From positions 1 to 14,888 of the forward strand of contig CAYTOJ010000041.1 in assembly GCA_964439415.1 (NCBI GenBank): a DNA stretch of 14,888 nt. Direction: 5' to 3'. The position numbers and the translations under genes were made by a program. The stretch is from CAYTOJ01 sp964439415 (GTDB lineage Bacteria > Pseudomonadota > Alphaproteobacteria > Rickettsiales > CAZAGG01). The notes beneath the pieces were generated by a model that did no database searches, was not told the DNA's origin, and worked only from the letters and a program-made list of their open reading frames with translations. Shown here piece by piece: positions 7,370 to 13,628 of this stretch (its first letter is position 1; each line of letters starts with the position of its first letter).

Positions 7370-8179
7370 TTGCGTAAAAGTATCATCACACTGCCTATCA
7401 TAATGTTGCTTGTCGGTTGTTCGGCTTTCAATACTGATGAAAAGGACACACTGGCGCAGCCGGAAAAACCGGTGGAGGAATTATATAACTCAGCCCACAA
7501 CCTCCTTAAAAATGGCAAGCTTAAGGAAGCAATTGAAGGCTTCGAAGTGGTTGAGCAACAGCATCCATATTCAGAATGGGCGATTCGCTCCAAGATTCTG
7601 GGCGCATTCTCCGCCTATAAACTTCAGGAATACGAAAAGGCCGTTCCTGCATTAGAGAATTTCATCAAGCTGCACCCGGCGAATAAGAACACGCCATATG
7701 CGTTTTATCTGCTGGCGCTGTGTTATTATGAACAGATAACCGATGTTGGCCGCGATCAGGCAACCACAGAAAGGGCGCTCCGCAGCCTGGAGGATGTAGT
7801 AAACAGGTATCCCGGCAGTGAATATGCAAGGGATGCAAGGCTGAAGCTGGATCTGGTGCGTGATCATCTGGCGGGTAAGGAAATGGAAATAGGGCGGTAT
7901 TACCAGTCCCGCCGGGAACTGACTGCGGCGATTAACCGTTTTAAAAACGTGATTGAGAATTACGACACCACCTCCCACGTGCCGGAGGCTCTGCACCGCA
8001 TCAGCGAATCATATTACGCGCTGGGGCTGACTACGGAGGCTAATAACTATGCCTCAGTCCTCGGCTATAACTACCCGGATAACAAGTGGTATAAAAAAAG
8101 TTATCATCTGCTGACAACCGGCAAGCAGATTAAAGAGCCTTCCAAAGGCGGCCTGCTTGGCATTTTAAAACAAAAATAA
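7370..8179 (+). CDS. bamD: Outer-membrane assembly lipoprotein BamD
   Basis: BamD is an essential lipoprotein of the BAM complex, which folds beta-barrel proteins into the outer membrane; it binds BamA and recognises substrate signals from the periplasmic side. The N-terminus is a lipoprotein signal peptide with lipobox L14-V15-G16-C17. TPR-like helical repeats follow, for example ELYNSAHNLLKNGKLKEAIEGF, AVPALENFIKLHP and YAFYLLALCYYEQ. The block RALRSLEDVVNRYPGSEYARDA and then MEIGRYYQSRRELTAAINRF is characteristic of the YfiO/BamD family. The 269 residues are a normal length. The start is TTG at 7370, 4 bases after GGGGAAG; there is no ATG at the signal peptide. nuoF starts only 8 bp after its end, an unusual partner, and the two probably share a transcript. 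Confidence 0.94.
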   Translation: MRKSIITLPIIMLLVGCSAFNTDEKDTLAQPEKPVEELYNSAHNLLKNGKLKEAIEGFEVVEQQHPYSEWAIRSKILGAFSAYKLQEYEKAVPALENFIKLHPANKNTPYAFYLLALCYYEQITDVGRDQATTERALRSLEDVVNRYPGSEYARDARLKLDLVRDHLAGKEMEIGRYYQSRRELTAAINRFKNVIENYDTTSHVPEALHRISESYYALGLTTEANNYASVLGYNYPDNKWYKKSYHLLTTGKQIKEPSKGGLLGILKQK

Positions 8180-8187
8180 GTATATAC

Positions 8188-9483
8188 ATGCTTGCGGATA
8201 AAGACAGAATATTCACCAATCTCTACGGCTTACAGCCCTGGAATTTAGAGGCGGCGAGAAAGCGCGGGGACTGGGTGGAGACAAAAAACATCCTCGCAAA
8301 AGGGCAGGATGCGATAATAGAGGAAATCAAGGCATCAGGCCTGCGTGGGCGTGGCGGCGCAGGATTTTCCACCGGTATGAAGTGGAGCTTCATGCCGAAG
8401 AAATCGGACGGGCGGCCTTCCTACCTGGTGGTAAACGCTGATGAATCCGAACCTGGAACCTGCAAAGACCGGGATATTATCCGCTTCGAGCCGCATAAAT
8501 TCCTCGAAGGATGCGTCATCGCCGGTTTTGCCATCCGCGCTGTAGCGGTATATATTTATATCCGCGGCGAGTATTACAATGAATATAAAGTGCTGCAAAG
8601 CGCAATAGATGAAGCCTACGCTGCCGGGCTTATCGGCAGGAATGCCTGCGGATCAGGTTATGATATTGATGTATACCTGCAACGCGGCGCAGGGGCTTAT
8701 ATCTGCGGGGAGGAAACCGCGCTGATTGAAAGTCTGGAGGGCAGAAAAGGCCAGCCGCGCCTGAAACCCCCCTTCCCAGCCGCAGTTGGCCTGTACGGCT
8801 GCCCTACAACTGTGAACAATGTGGAGAGCATAGCGGTTGCGCCGGAGATCATGAAACGCGGCGCGGCATGGTTTGCAGGTATTGGGCGGCCTAACAACAG
8901 TGGTACAAAAATCTTCTGCATATCCGGCCATGTCAATAAGCCGTGCAATGTGGAAGAAGCAATGAGCATACCGCTTAAAGAACTGATTGAAAAACACGCT
9001 GGCGGAGTGCGCGGCGGGTGGGATAATCTTCTGGCTATAATCCCCGGCGGCTCATCAGTTCCACTATTACCTAAGAACATCTGCGATACTGTGTTGATGG
9101 ACTTTGACGCTCTGCGTGAAGTTAAATCCGGCCTTGGCACAGCGGCGGTAATTGTTATGGATAAATCTACTGATATTGTAGATGCCATAGCCAGACTATC
9201 ACGCTTTTACATGCATGAATCCTGCGGCCAGTGCACCCCTTGCCGGGAGGGCACAGGGTGGCTTTACCGCATGATGAAAAAGTTTGTACGCGGTGAAGCT
9301 GAGCCAAAACAGATAGACACGGTGGAGGAGATCACCCGCCAGATAGAAGGCCATACCATCTGCGCACTGGGCGATGCTGCCGCCTGGCCGGTACAGGGCT
9401 TGATCCGCCACTTCCGCCCGGAGCTTGAGCACCGCATGATGGAATGGGAAACCGCGCAGAAGGTAAACCGCGCCGCAGCGTAA
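8188..9483 (+). CDS. nuoF: NADH-quinone oxidoreductase subunit F (NADH-binding 51-kDa subunit)
   Basis: NuoF binds NADH, FMN and the N3 iron-sulfur cluster at the tip of the complex I peripheral arm, where electrons enter. The FMN/NADH site shows GLRGRGGAGF (residues 51-60), NADESEPG (83-90) and, further on, AYICGEETALIESLEG. The N3 [4Fe-4S] ligands are all present: C346, C349 and C352 in SCGQCTPCREG, and C392 in HTICALGDA. The 431 residues and the opening MLADKDRIFTNLYGL match the alphaproteobacterial/mitochondrial type from the first residue, which supports the ATG at 8188 although its ribosome binding site is weak. nuoE and nuoG, its usual partners, do not adjoin it. The next gene begins 6 bp downstream. 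Confidence 0.97.
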   Translation: MLADKDRIFTNLYGLQPWNLEAARKRGDWVETKNILAKGQDAIIEEIKASGLRGRGGAGFSTGMKWSFMPKKSDGRPSYLVVNADESEPGTCKDRDIIRFEPHKFLEGCVIAGFAIRAVAVYIYIRGEYYNEYKVLQSAIDEAYAAGLIGRNACGSGYDIDVYLQRGAGAYICGEETALIESLEGRKGQPRLKPPFPAAVGLYGCPTTVNNVESIAVAPEIMKRGAAWFAGIGRPNNSGTKIFCISGHVNKPCNVEEAMSIPLKELIEKHAGGVRGGWDNLLAIIPGGSSVPLLPKNICDTVLMDFDALREVKSGLGTAAVIVMDKSTDIVDAIARLSRFYMHESCGQCTPCREGTGWLYRMMKKFVRGEAEPKQIDTVEEITRQIEGHTICALGDAAAWPVQGLIRHFRPELEHRMMEWETAQKVNRAAA

Positions 9484-9489
9484 GAACAA

Positions 9490-10632
9490 GTGATAAACAT
9501 ACTTGCTTTCAGCCTGATAATTTTTCTGCTTGGCGGTGCGGGGGTATATGTAGGCTTGCTGGTTATCTGCTTTGCCGCTGCGGTTTATGCTATTCTCCGG
9601 CATGGCACAAGGGACTTTTCAAATGCTCTGAGGCTGATTTTCGCGGAGAAAATTCTTTTCTTTCTTATTCTCGCGCTTGCTTACTCCTGGGGAAGCATGT
9701 TTTGGTCAACCATGCCGTATAGAAGCCTGAGTACCGCTTCCAAACTCCTGGCAATTACCGGCTTCTTTGCCGCCGGCATGGCAGCCATTGTATTACATAG
9801 GGGAAAAGGTAAGTCCTTAAGTATAGTTACTATCATTTTATGCATTATGCCGCTGCTTCTGTTTATGGCAGCCGCGCTGGAAAATAAACTTATCAGTAAT
9901 ACCTACCTTAATGCTGGAATTGTCAGGAATCTTGATAAAGGGCTGGCATATTTTGTTCTGCTTTCTTTCCCGCTTTACCAGTTATTTCGCACTCAAAGCG
10001 GCGAAATTCCAAAACGCCTTATAGCAATCATAGTTACCACCGTAATAGCTCTGGCCTGCCAGAAAATGTTTGCCGCAATGCTTGCCTATCTTCTGGGATT
10101 ATGCGTGTTAATTTTATGCCGCAGGTATCCGGTGAAGATGATACAAATCCTGTTCAGCACTTTACTGATTCTATTGTTTTCAGAACCGCTGATACTTGCC
10201 GTTATAAGCAATAACGATCACGCCTTGCGGGTAACATCCCACCTGCCATTATCCTGGCAGGCGCGTATGGATATGTGGAAACTGGCGTGGGTGGTTATCA
10301 TGGAAAACCCCATCGTCGGTCACGGTTTTGATGCCACGCGCAGCATCATGCATGATGGAGTCCAGGCGTTCCAGAATCACCCGCATAATATCATACTCCA
10401 GATATGGGTGGAGCTTGGCGCGGTTGGCGCATTGCTGACATCCGCGATTTTACTGGCCGCAAGAGATAAGCTGCTGGCCATGCATAACAGGGGCGCGCAA
10501 TCAACATTACTCGCCATAACTGCCGCATATTCAGTATTTGCCCTAGTCAGCTTCAGCGCCTGGGCTGAGTGGTGGTACGCCAGCCTGCTAATGGCTATAT
10601 TAGCTGCTAAAACAACTGAAAACAAAACTTAA
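9490..10632 (+). CDS. O-antigen ligase / polymerase-like membrane protein (Wzy_C domain)
   Basis: An integral membrane protein of 380 residues, hydrophobic almost throughout with about ten membrane segments. A longer polar loop near residues 275-300 carries the Wzy_C signature NPIVGHGFD (G277-H278-G279), followed by NHPHNIILQIWVELGAVG (H297-P298-H299-N300). Members of the family join O-antigen or other glycans to lipid A core, or polymerise surface polysaccharide, at the periplasmic face of the inner membrane. Which of these applies cannot be read from sequence. The start is GTG at 9490, 6 bp after nuoF, without a clear ribosome binding site, so expression probably depends on translation of nuoF. 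No glycosyltransferase genes surround it, which is unusual for a polysaccharide locus. Confidence 0.82.
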   Translation: MINILAFSLIIFLLGGAGVYVGLLVICFAAAVYAILRHGTRDFSNALRLIFAEKILFFLILALAYSWGSMFWSTMPYRSLSTASKLLAITGFFAAGMAAIVLHRGKGKSLSIVTIILCIMPLLLFMAAALENKLISNTYLNAGIVRNLDKGLAYFVLLSFPLYQLFRTQSGEIPKRLIAIIVTTVIALACQKMFAAMLAYLLGLCVLILCRRYPVKMIQILFSTLLILLFSEPLILAVISNNDHALRVTSHLPLSWQARMDMWKLAWVVIMENPIVGHGFDATRSIMHDGVQAFQNHPHNIILQIWVELGAVGALLTSAILLAARDKLLAMHNRGAQSTLLAITAAYSVFALVSFSAWAEWWYASLLMAILAAKTTENKT

Positions 10633-10650
10633 AGTCCGCAACGCAAGCGT

Positions 10651-10685
10651 TATACCTATCGCACTCTTGAAGTGCGATAGGTATA
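10651..10685. repeat. 15-bp perfect inverted repeat after the O-antigen-ligase gene
   Basis: TATACCTATCGCACT (10651-10665) and its exact complement (10671-10685) flank a 5-base loop, CTTGA. It begins 18 bp after the stop codon. A run of A, not T, follows on the plus strand, and no T run follows on the minus strand, so it is not a standard intrinsic terminator in either direction. It may still stop transcription or protect the 3' end, or be a small dispersed palindrome. The remainder of the gap to tRNA-Cys shows only the short palindrome GTTTTATAAAAC at 10760-10771. Confidence 0.65.
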
Positions 10686-10771
10686 TATAAAAAACTAGTT
10701 GGTCACCTGTCATATCAACCGTGAAATTTAGGCAAGATAACCCACTAGTTCTCCGTATTGTTTTATAAAAC

Positions 10772-10799
10772 TTGACTAGCGAACTTTCTGACGTAAATC
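10772..10799 (+). promoter_or_regulatory. Possible promoter of tRNA-Cys
   Basis: TTGACT (10772-10777) and TAAATC (10794-10799) lie 16 bases apart, and the second ends 14 bases before the mature tRNA. The -35 box is good and the -10 box poor, so this is tentative. Confidence 0.4.
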
Positions 10800-10813
10800 A
10801 GGATTCAACATAT

Positions 10814-10888
10814 GGCTGGGTAGCAAAGTGGTAATGCAGAGGTCTGCAAAACCTCTATACGGCGGTTCGATTCCGCCCCCGGCCTCCA
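10814..10888 (+). tRNA. tRNA-Cys(GCA)
   Basis: The full cloverleaf folds by hand. Acceptor GGCTGGG pairs with CCCGGCC (one T-G wobble). The D arm is GCA/TGC, and the anticodon stem GAGGT/ACCTC holds loop CTGCAAA with anticodon GCA at 10846-10848. The T arm is GGCGG-TTCGATT-CCGCC. The discriminator is T, as expected for cysteine, and CCA is encoded. It ends 8 bp before the stop codon of the convergent comEC. Confidence 0.97.
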
Positions 10889-10896
10889 GTTTTAGT

Positions 10897-13083
10897 CTAC
10901 CTTGTAGCCCACGGTCTGTTGCCCCGCATTTCATTTGCGGTATTTATTTTAAACGGTGTGAGATAAATCTCATGCGTACCTTTTTTTAAGAGTTCCCAGT
11001 AGGTAATGGTGACAGGAGCCTGGCAGTTGACGCCGCGCACCAGGCTTATGCTTATATCGTACTCACCGCAAATCAGGCTGTAATTATCATTCATTATCAA
11101 TGCCATGCGCTGCCCTTTATGGGTCAATTCGCATAATCCTTCCATGCATTTAAAGCTCCCGCCAATGGCATCCGTAGCCACAGCAACCGCCGCCAGACTG
11201 TGCACCCAGCGCTCCCCCGTGTAACTATCGGCACTGCCTTTCAGCATTACCACCCGGTTATCATCCAGATGGAGCGCAATATTATCTTTATCCACCAGAA
11301 TGTCAGGGGCTGATGTATGCAGCGCCGTTAACATGCCCATCACAAATGGTATAATTCCAAGCAGGCGCACTCTGCCGCGCCAGATGCAGAACCAGAACAA
11401 GCCTGATATAACCAGCCAGATACCGGCGCGGGTTGGTGCATGTACAAATATTTCTGCCTCCGGAAAAGTGCTTAAATACACGGCTATATCATTCTGAATA
11501 TCTATGCTTTTCTCCAGTATCCAGAAAAACGGCGCATCCAGCCCCAGCGGCATAAGCAGCAGTGCCGCCGCCGCCGCAGGAATGACAATAAAGGAGGAAA
11601 GAGGAATCGCCGCCAGGTTGCCTAAAAAACCGTATGGGTTTACCTGATTGAAGTGGAAGATAATCAGCGGCGCAGTTGCTAAGCCAGCCACCAGAGAGGT
11701 CAGGATTATGCCAATAAAATAATATATAGATTGTTTGATATAGCCGCTGCCGTGGAATCTGACCGCTATTTTGGGAGCCAGGCTTTCATAAAAGCTCACC
11801 AGCGCCAGAGTTGCCGCGAAAGATAACTGAAAACTGGGACTAAGCAGGCTGACAGGGCTGGCAATAAGAATAAGCAGCGCCGCCAGGCAGACATTGCGGA
11901 TAGATATGGCCTGCCTGTCCACCAGCACTGCCAGAGCCATAATAAGCGCCATAATAAAAGAGCGGATAGCCGGAACCTGCATACCTGATATCAGCAGGTA
12001 AAACAGAGTAGCGAAAATGCTGACTACGGCGGCGTACTTCTTGATGGGGTATTCCAGTGCAAGCTTTGGTATCAGCGCCATCAGCAGGCGCGCCAGCCAG
12101 AAGGAGAAAGCCGCCACCAGGCCGATATGAAAGCCTGATATTGAGAGTATATGCATGATTCCTGATGCGCGGTAGGCATCGTTCAGGTGATCGGGAATCA
12201 GGCGTTGCTCCCCGGTTATCAGAGCAAGAGCAATGGTATTTTCAGGAAATGAAACCGAATTCATTATATAATCGCTTAAACTTTTCCTGAAGCGTTGCAG
12301 GCGTGGATGGAAGCCGCTCTCCTGCCGCTGATCCAGTACTGATGCGCTGCCGCCATAACCACTTGCACCTATGCTATCAAAATACATCTGCCGTCCGGGG
12401 TCAAATCCACCCGCCCGTGCCGGACTTGGCGGCGGGAAAACCGTGGCTTTTACGCTTATATAATCACCCACCTGTATATTAGACCTCTTTCGTAACTCTA
12501 CTGCGCTGGCAAACTCGCTTGTCTCTGCGCTTCTCAAATCCGCATGTACTTCTTTGTACACTTGCGTTTCTGCGATGCTCGCTTCGCGCATTTTGCTCAC
12601 CGCAGCGAGTTCCGAAAGAGGTCTATTGCTACTCCCAGCCAGGCTGATACGCAGGCGCTGCGGGGTTTTATGCTGGTCCAGCCTCTCGATCACAGGGTTA
12701 TCAATAGTCACCCGGGTTCTTCTGCTTAAATACTGTATGTCACTCACCACGCCTTCCACCTTTACACCGGAGAGTTTAAAACCCAGCACAGGGGCATGGG
12801 ACTTCATCTGCGCCACCTTGGCCACGCTGAACCCCAGGGCGATAGTGCCAAGAGCAATCAGAGCATACCTGGCAAGCGCCACCATCAGCTTCTCCCCGCC
12901 ATCCTGGGAATGCTCAAAAGCCTTCAGCAGTATTGACACACCGTAACAGGCCAGCATAGGGAGTAGACCATAAATAAGCTCAGGCTCATCAGGTAGATAG
13001 AAATAAAGGGCTATGCCAGCGGCGGTGAGAAACGGCAGAAATAAAACCCACCGCTCCCGCTGCCTGTGCACCTCCTGCCACAT
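10897..13083 (-). CDS. comEC: ComEC/Rec2 family DNA-uptake channel protein, with an inserted palindromic element
   Basis: ComEC forms the inner-membrane channel for single-stranded DNA in natural transformation. In order: two to four N-terminal membrane segments, an OB-like DUF4131 region (VEGVVSDIQ, then IQVGDYISVKATVFPPP and GGFDPGRQMYFD), and the polytopic Competence domain with ALITGEQRLIPD and SGIMHILSISGFHIGLVA. A C-terminal tail of about 170 residues lacks the HxHxDH metallo-beta-lactamase motif of longer homologues, as in many alphaproteobacteria. The ATG at 13083 is preferred because AGGGG lies 5 bases upstream; an ATG at 13098 would add five residues. The protein has 728 residues, of which 154-201 (plus one duplicated Asn) come from a 144-bp palindromic insertion. 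Without it the N-terminal domain would read continuously, GSSN-IQVGDYI. The frame is intact, so the gene is probably functional. Confidence 0.92.
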   Translation of the reverse strand: MWQEVHRQRERWVLFLPFLTAAGIALYFYLPDEPELIYGLLPMLACYGVSILLKAFEHSQDGGEKLMVALARYALIALGTIALGFSVAKVAQMKSHAPVLGFKLSGVKVEGVVSDIQYLSRRTRVTIDNPVIERLDQHKTPQRLRISLAGSSNRPLSELAAVSKMREASIAETQVYKEVHADLRSAETSEFASAVELRKRSNIQVGDYISVKATVFPPPSPARAGGFDPGRQMYFDSIGASGYGGSASVLDQRQESGFHPRLQRFRKSLSDYIMNSVSFPENTIALALITGEQRLIPDHLNDAYRASGIMHILSISGFHIGLVAAFSFWLARLLMALIPKLALEYPIKKYAAVVSIFATLFYLLISGMQVPAIRSFIMALIMALAVLVDRQAISIRNVCLAALLILIASPVSLLSPSFQLSFAATLALVSFYESLAPKIAVRFHGSGYIKQSIYYFIGIILTSLVAGLATAPLIIFHFNQVNPYGFLGNLAAIPLSSFIVIPAAAAALLLMPLGLDAPFFWILEKSIDIQNDIAVYLSTFPEAEIFVHAPTRAGIWLVISGLFWFCIWRGRVRLLGIIPFVMGMLTALHTSAPDILVDKDNIALHLDDNRVVMLKGSADSYTGERWVHSLAAVAVATDAIGGSFKCMEGLCELTHKGQRMALIMNDNYSLICGEYDISISLVRGVNCQAPVTITYWELLKKGTHEIYLTPFKINTANEMRGNRPWATR
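12481..12624. repeat. In-frame palindromic element inside comEC (rickettsial-palindromic-element-like), with ATT target duplication
   Basis: The element is 144 bp, exactly 48 codons. Its ends are inverted: AGACCTCTTTCG (12481-12492) and CGAAAGAGGTCT (12613-12624) match perfectly, and the first 18 bases of each arm match at 17 positions. Weaker symmetry continues inward with CTGCG and GCAAA blocks. A second hairpin, CGCA-TGTAC/GTACA-TGCG (12541-12566), is centred on the same axis, at 12552.5. ATT stands on both sides (12478-12480, 12625-12627), an apparent 3-bp target duplication that is also an exact AAT (Asn) codon of comEC. On the comEC strand it is open throughout and encodes a hydrophilic, mostly helical peptide beginning RPLSELAAVSKM and ending SAVELRKRS. 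No transposase is present, so it would be non-autonomous. Architecture as in Rickettsia and Wolbachia palindromic elements; sequence family not recognised. Confidence 0.85.
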
Positions 13084-13116
13084 ATATGCCCCTATCATCT
13101 AAAGAGTGTGATTGAA

Positions 13117-13129
13117 TGAAATCATTTCA
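13117..13129. promoter_or_regulatory. Small palindrome upstream of comEC
   Basis: TGAAAT-C-ATTTCA lies about 35 bp upstream of the comEC start. Its size and place suit an operator, but a palindrome of six-base arms in AT-rich DNA can arise by chance, and no clear promoter for comEC can be placed around it. Confidence 0.25.
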
Positions 13130-13150
13130 GGGGTATATTTTTTTATATAT

Positions 13151-13241
13151 AAGGGGCTGCCGCCCGTCACTGCTAAAAACAGACATGGGATACCCCATGT
13201 CTGTTCAAGCTGTGACGCTTTGCGCTTCCCCCGCAGCCCTT
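13151..13241. repeat. 91-bp palindromic element between comEC and tRNA-Asp
   Basis: The centre is a perfect 12-bp stem, AACAGACATGGG/CCCATGTCTGTT (13178-13189, 13194-13205), with loop ATAC. Outside it CGTCAC (13165-13170) matches GTGACG (13212-13217), and further out GGGCTG (13154-13159) matches CAGCCC (13234-13239). The outer arms differ in length by about 13 bases on the right. AT-rich blocks beyond these may extend the symmetry. It is not followed by a T run. A plus-strand reading frame crosses it but lacks a ribosome binding site and looks random, so I regard the region as non-coding. Confidence 0.6.
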
Positions 13242-13251
13242 GCCGGAGGCA

Positions 13252-13271
13252 AGCTATATATCTATATAGCT
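13252..13271. repeat. Short perfect inverted repeat
   Basis: AGCTATATA (13252-13260) and TATATAGCT (13263-13271) are exact complements with a two-base centre. It sits directly beside the larger palindrome and may be part of the same element. Confidence 0.45.
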
Positions 13272-13288
13272 GCTTCCAGCAGCGCGCA

Positions 13289-13332
13289 CTCTCTTACGGT
13301 CGCAAGAAATTTCCATTCTTGAAACGCGAGAG
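13289..13332. repeat. Third hairpin of the comEC-tRNA-Asp gap
   Basis: CAAGAA (13303-13308) pairs with TTCTTG (13316-13321) around a 7-base loop, and CTCTC (13289-13293) with GAGAG (13328-13332) further out; bases between are partly unpaired. Together with the two preceding structures it makes most of 13150-13332 foldable. From 13333 to 13385 I see nothing. Confidence 0.4.
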
Positions 13333-13385
13333 GTATATCACCCAGACTTCAGAGTATACTTTGTATAATCAGGATAAATAGCTGC

Positions 13386-13416
13386 TTGACAACTTCTTCT
13401 AAATATCACCTATACA
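13386..13416 (+). promoter_or_regulatory. Promoter of tRNA-Asp
   Basis: A perfect -35 box TTGACA (13386-13391) and a -10-like TATACA (13411-13416) with 19 bases between, about 32 bases before the tRNA. The spacing is slightly long, but the boxes are the best in the window and the place fits a strong stable-RNA promoter. Confidence 0.6.
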
Positions 13417-13448
13417 GTGGTTTCTTAAATATGCATCCAGGGCATTAT

Positions 13449-13525
13449 GGGGGTGTAGCTCAGTTGGTTAGAGCGCTAGCCTGTCACGCTAGAGGCCGCG
13501 GGTTCGAGTCCCGTCACTCCCGCCA
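13449..13525 (+). tRNA. tRNA-Asp(GTC)
   Basis: Complete cloverleaf: acceptor GGGGGTG/CACTCCC with one G-T wobble, D loop with AGTTGGTT, anticodon stem CTAGC/GCTAG around CTGTCAC (anticodon GTC at 13483-13485), T loop TTCGAGT, discriminator G and an encoded CCA. Confidence 0.98.
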
Positions 13526-13579
13526 TTGCCAGTGCTATCAACTTGATTTGCTTGCGTATTTACTTGATGGAATTTCCCA

Positions 13580-13602
13580 GTCCCACAAATCGTCCCACAA
13601 AT
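13580..13602. repeat. Tandem 11-bp repeat downstream of tRNA-Asp; possible attachment-site remnant
   Basis: GTCCCACAAAT occurs at 13580-13590 and again at 13592-13602, exactly 12 bp apart, 55 bp after the tRNA. Short tandem sites of this kind beside the 3' end of a tRNA are typical arm-type binding sites of tyrosine integrases at attachment sites. No integrase gene lies in the window, so a remnant or empty site is an inference. Confidence 0.4.
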
Positions 13603-13628
13603 TATATGCGGATAAAGGCTAAACCAAA

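Noticed and set aside
12544..12946. Plus-strand reading frames of 61 and 130 codons opposite comEC
   Set aside because: They arise from the openness of the palindromic element and the reverse of comEC; no start signal and no recognisable domain.
13112..13381. Open reading frames of 89 and 68 codons on the plus strand between comEC and tRNA-Asp
   Set aside because: They translate hairpin sequence, have no ribosome binding site at a useful distance and look like random protein.
13580..13602. Start of a CRISPR array
   Set aside because: There are only two 11-bp copies with a one-base gap, no spacers of constant length and no cas genes.
13386..13622. Open reading frame of 78 codons covering tRNA-Asp
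   Set aside because: It reads through the tRNA and is explained by it.
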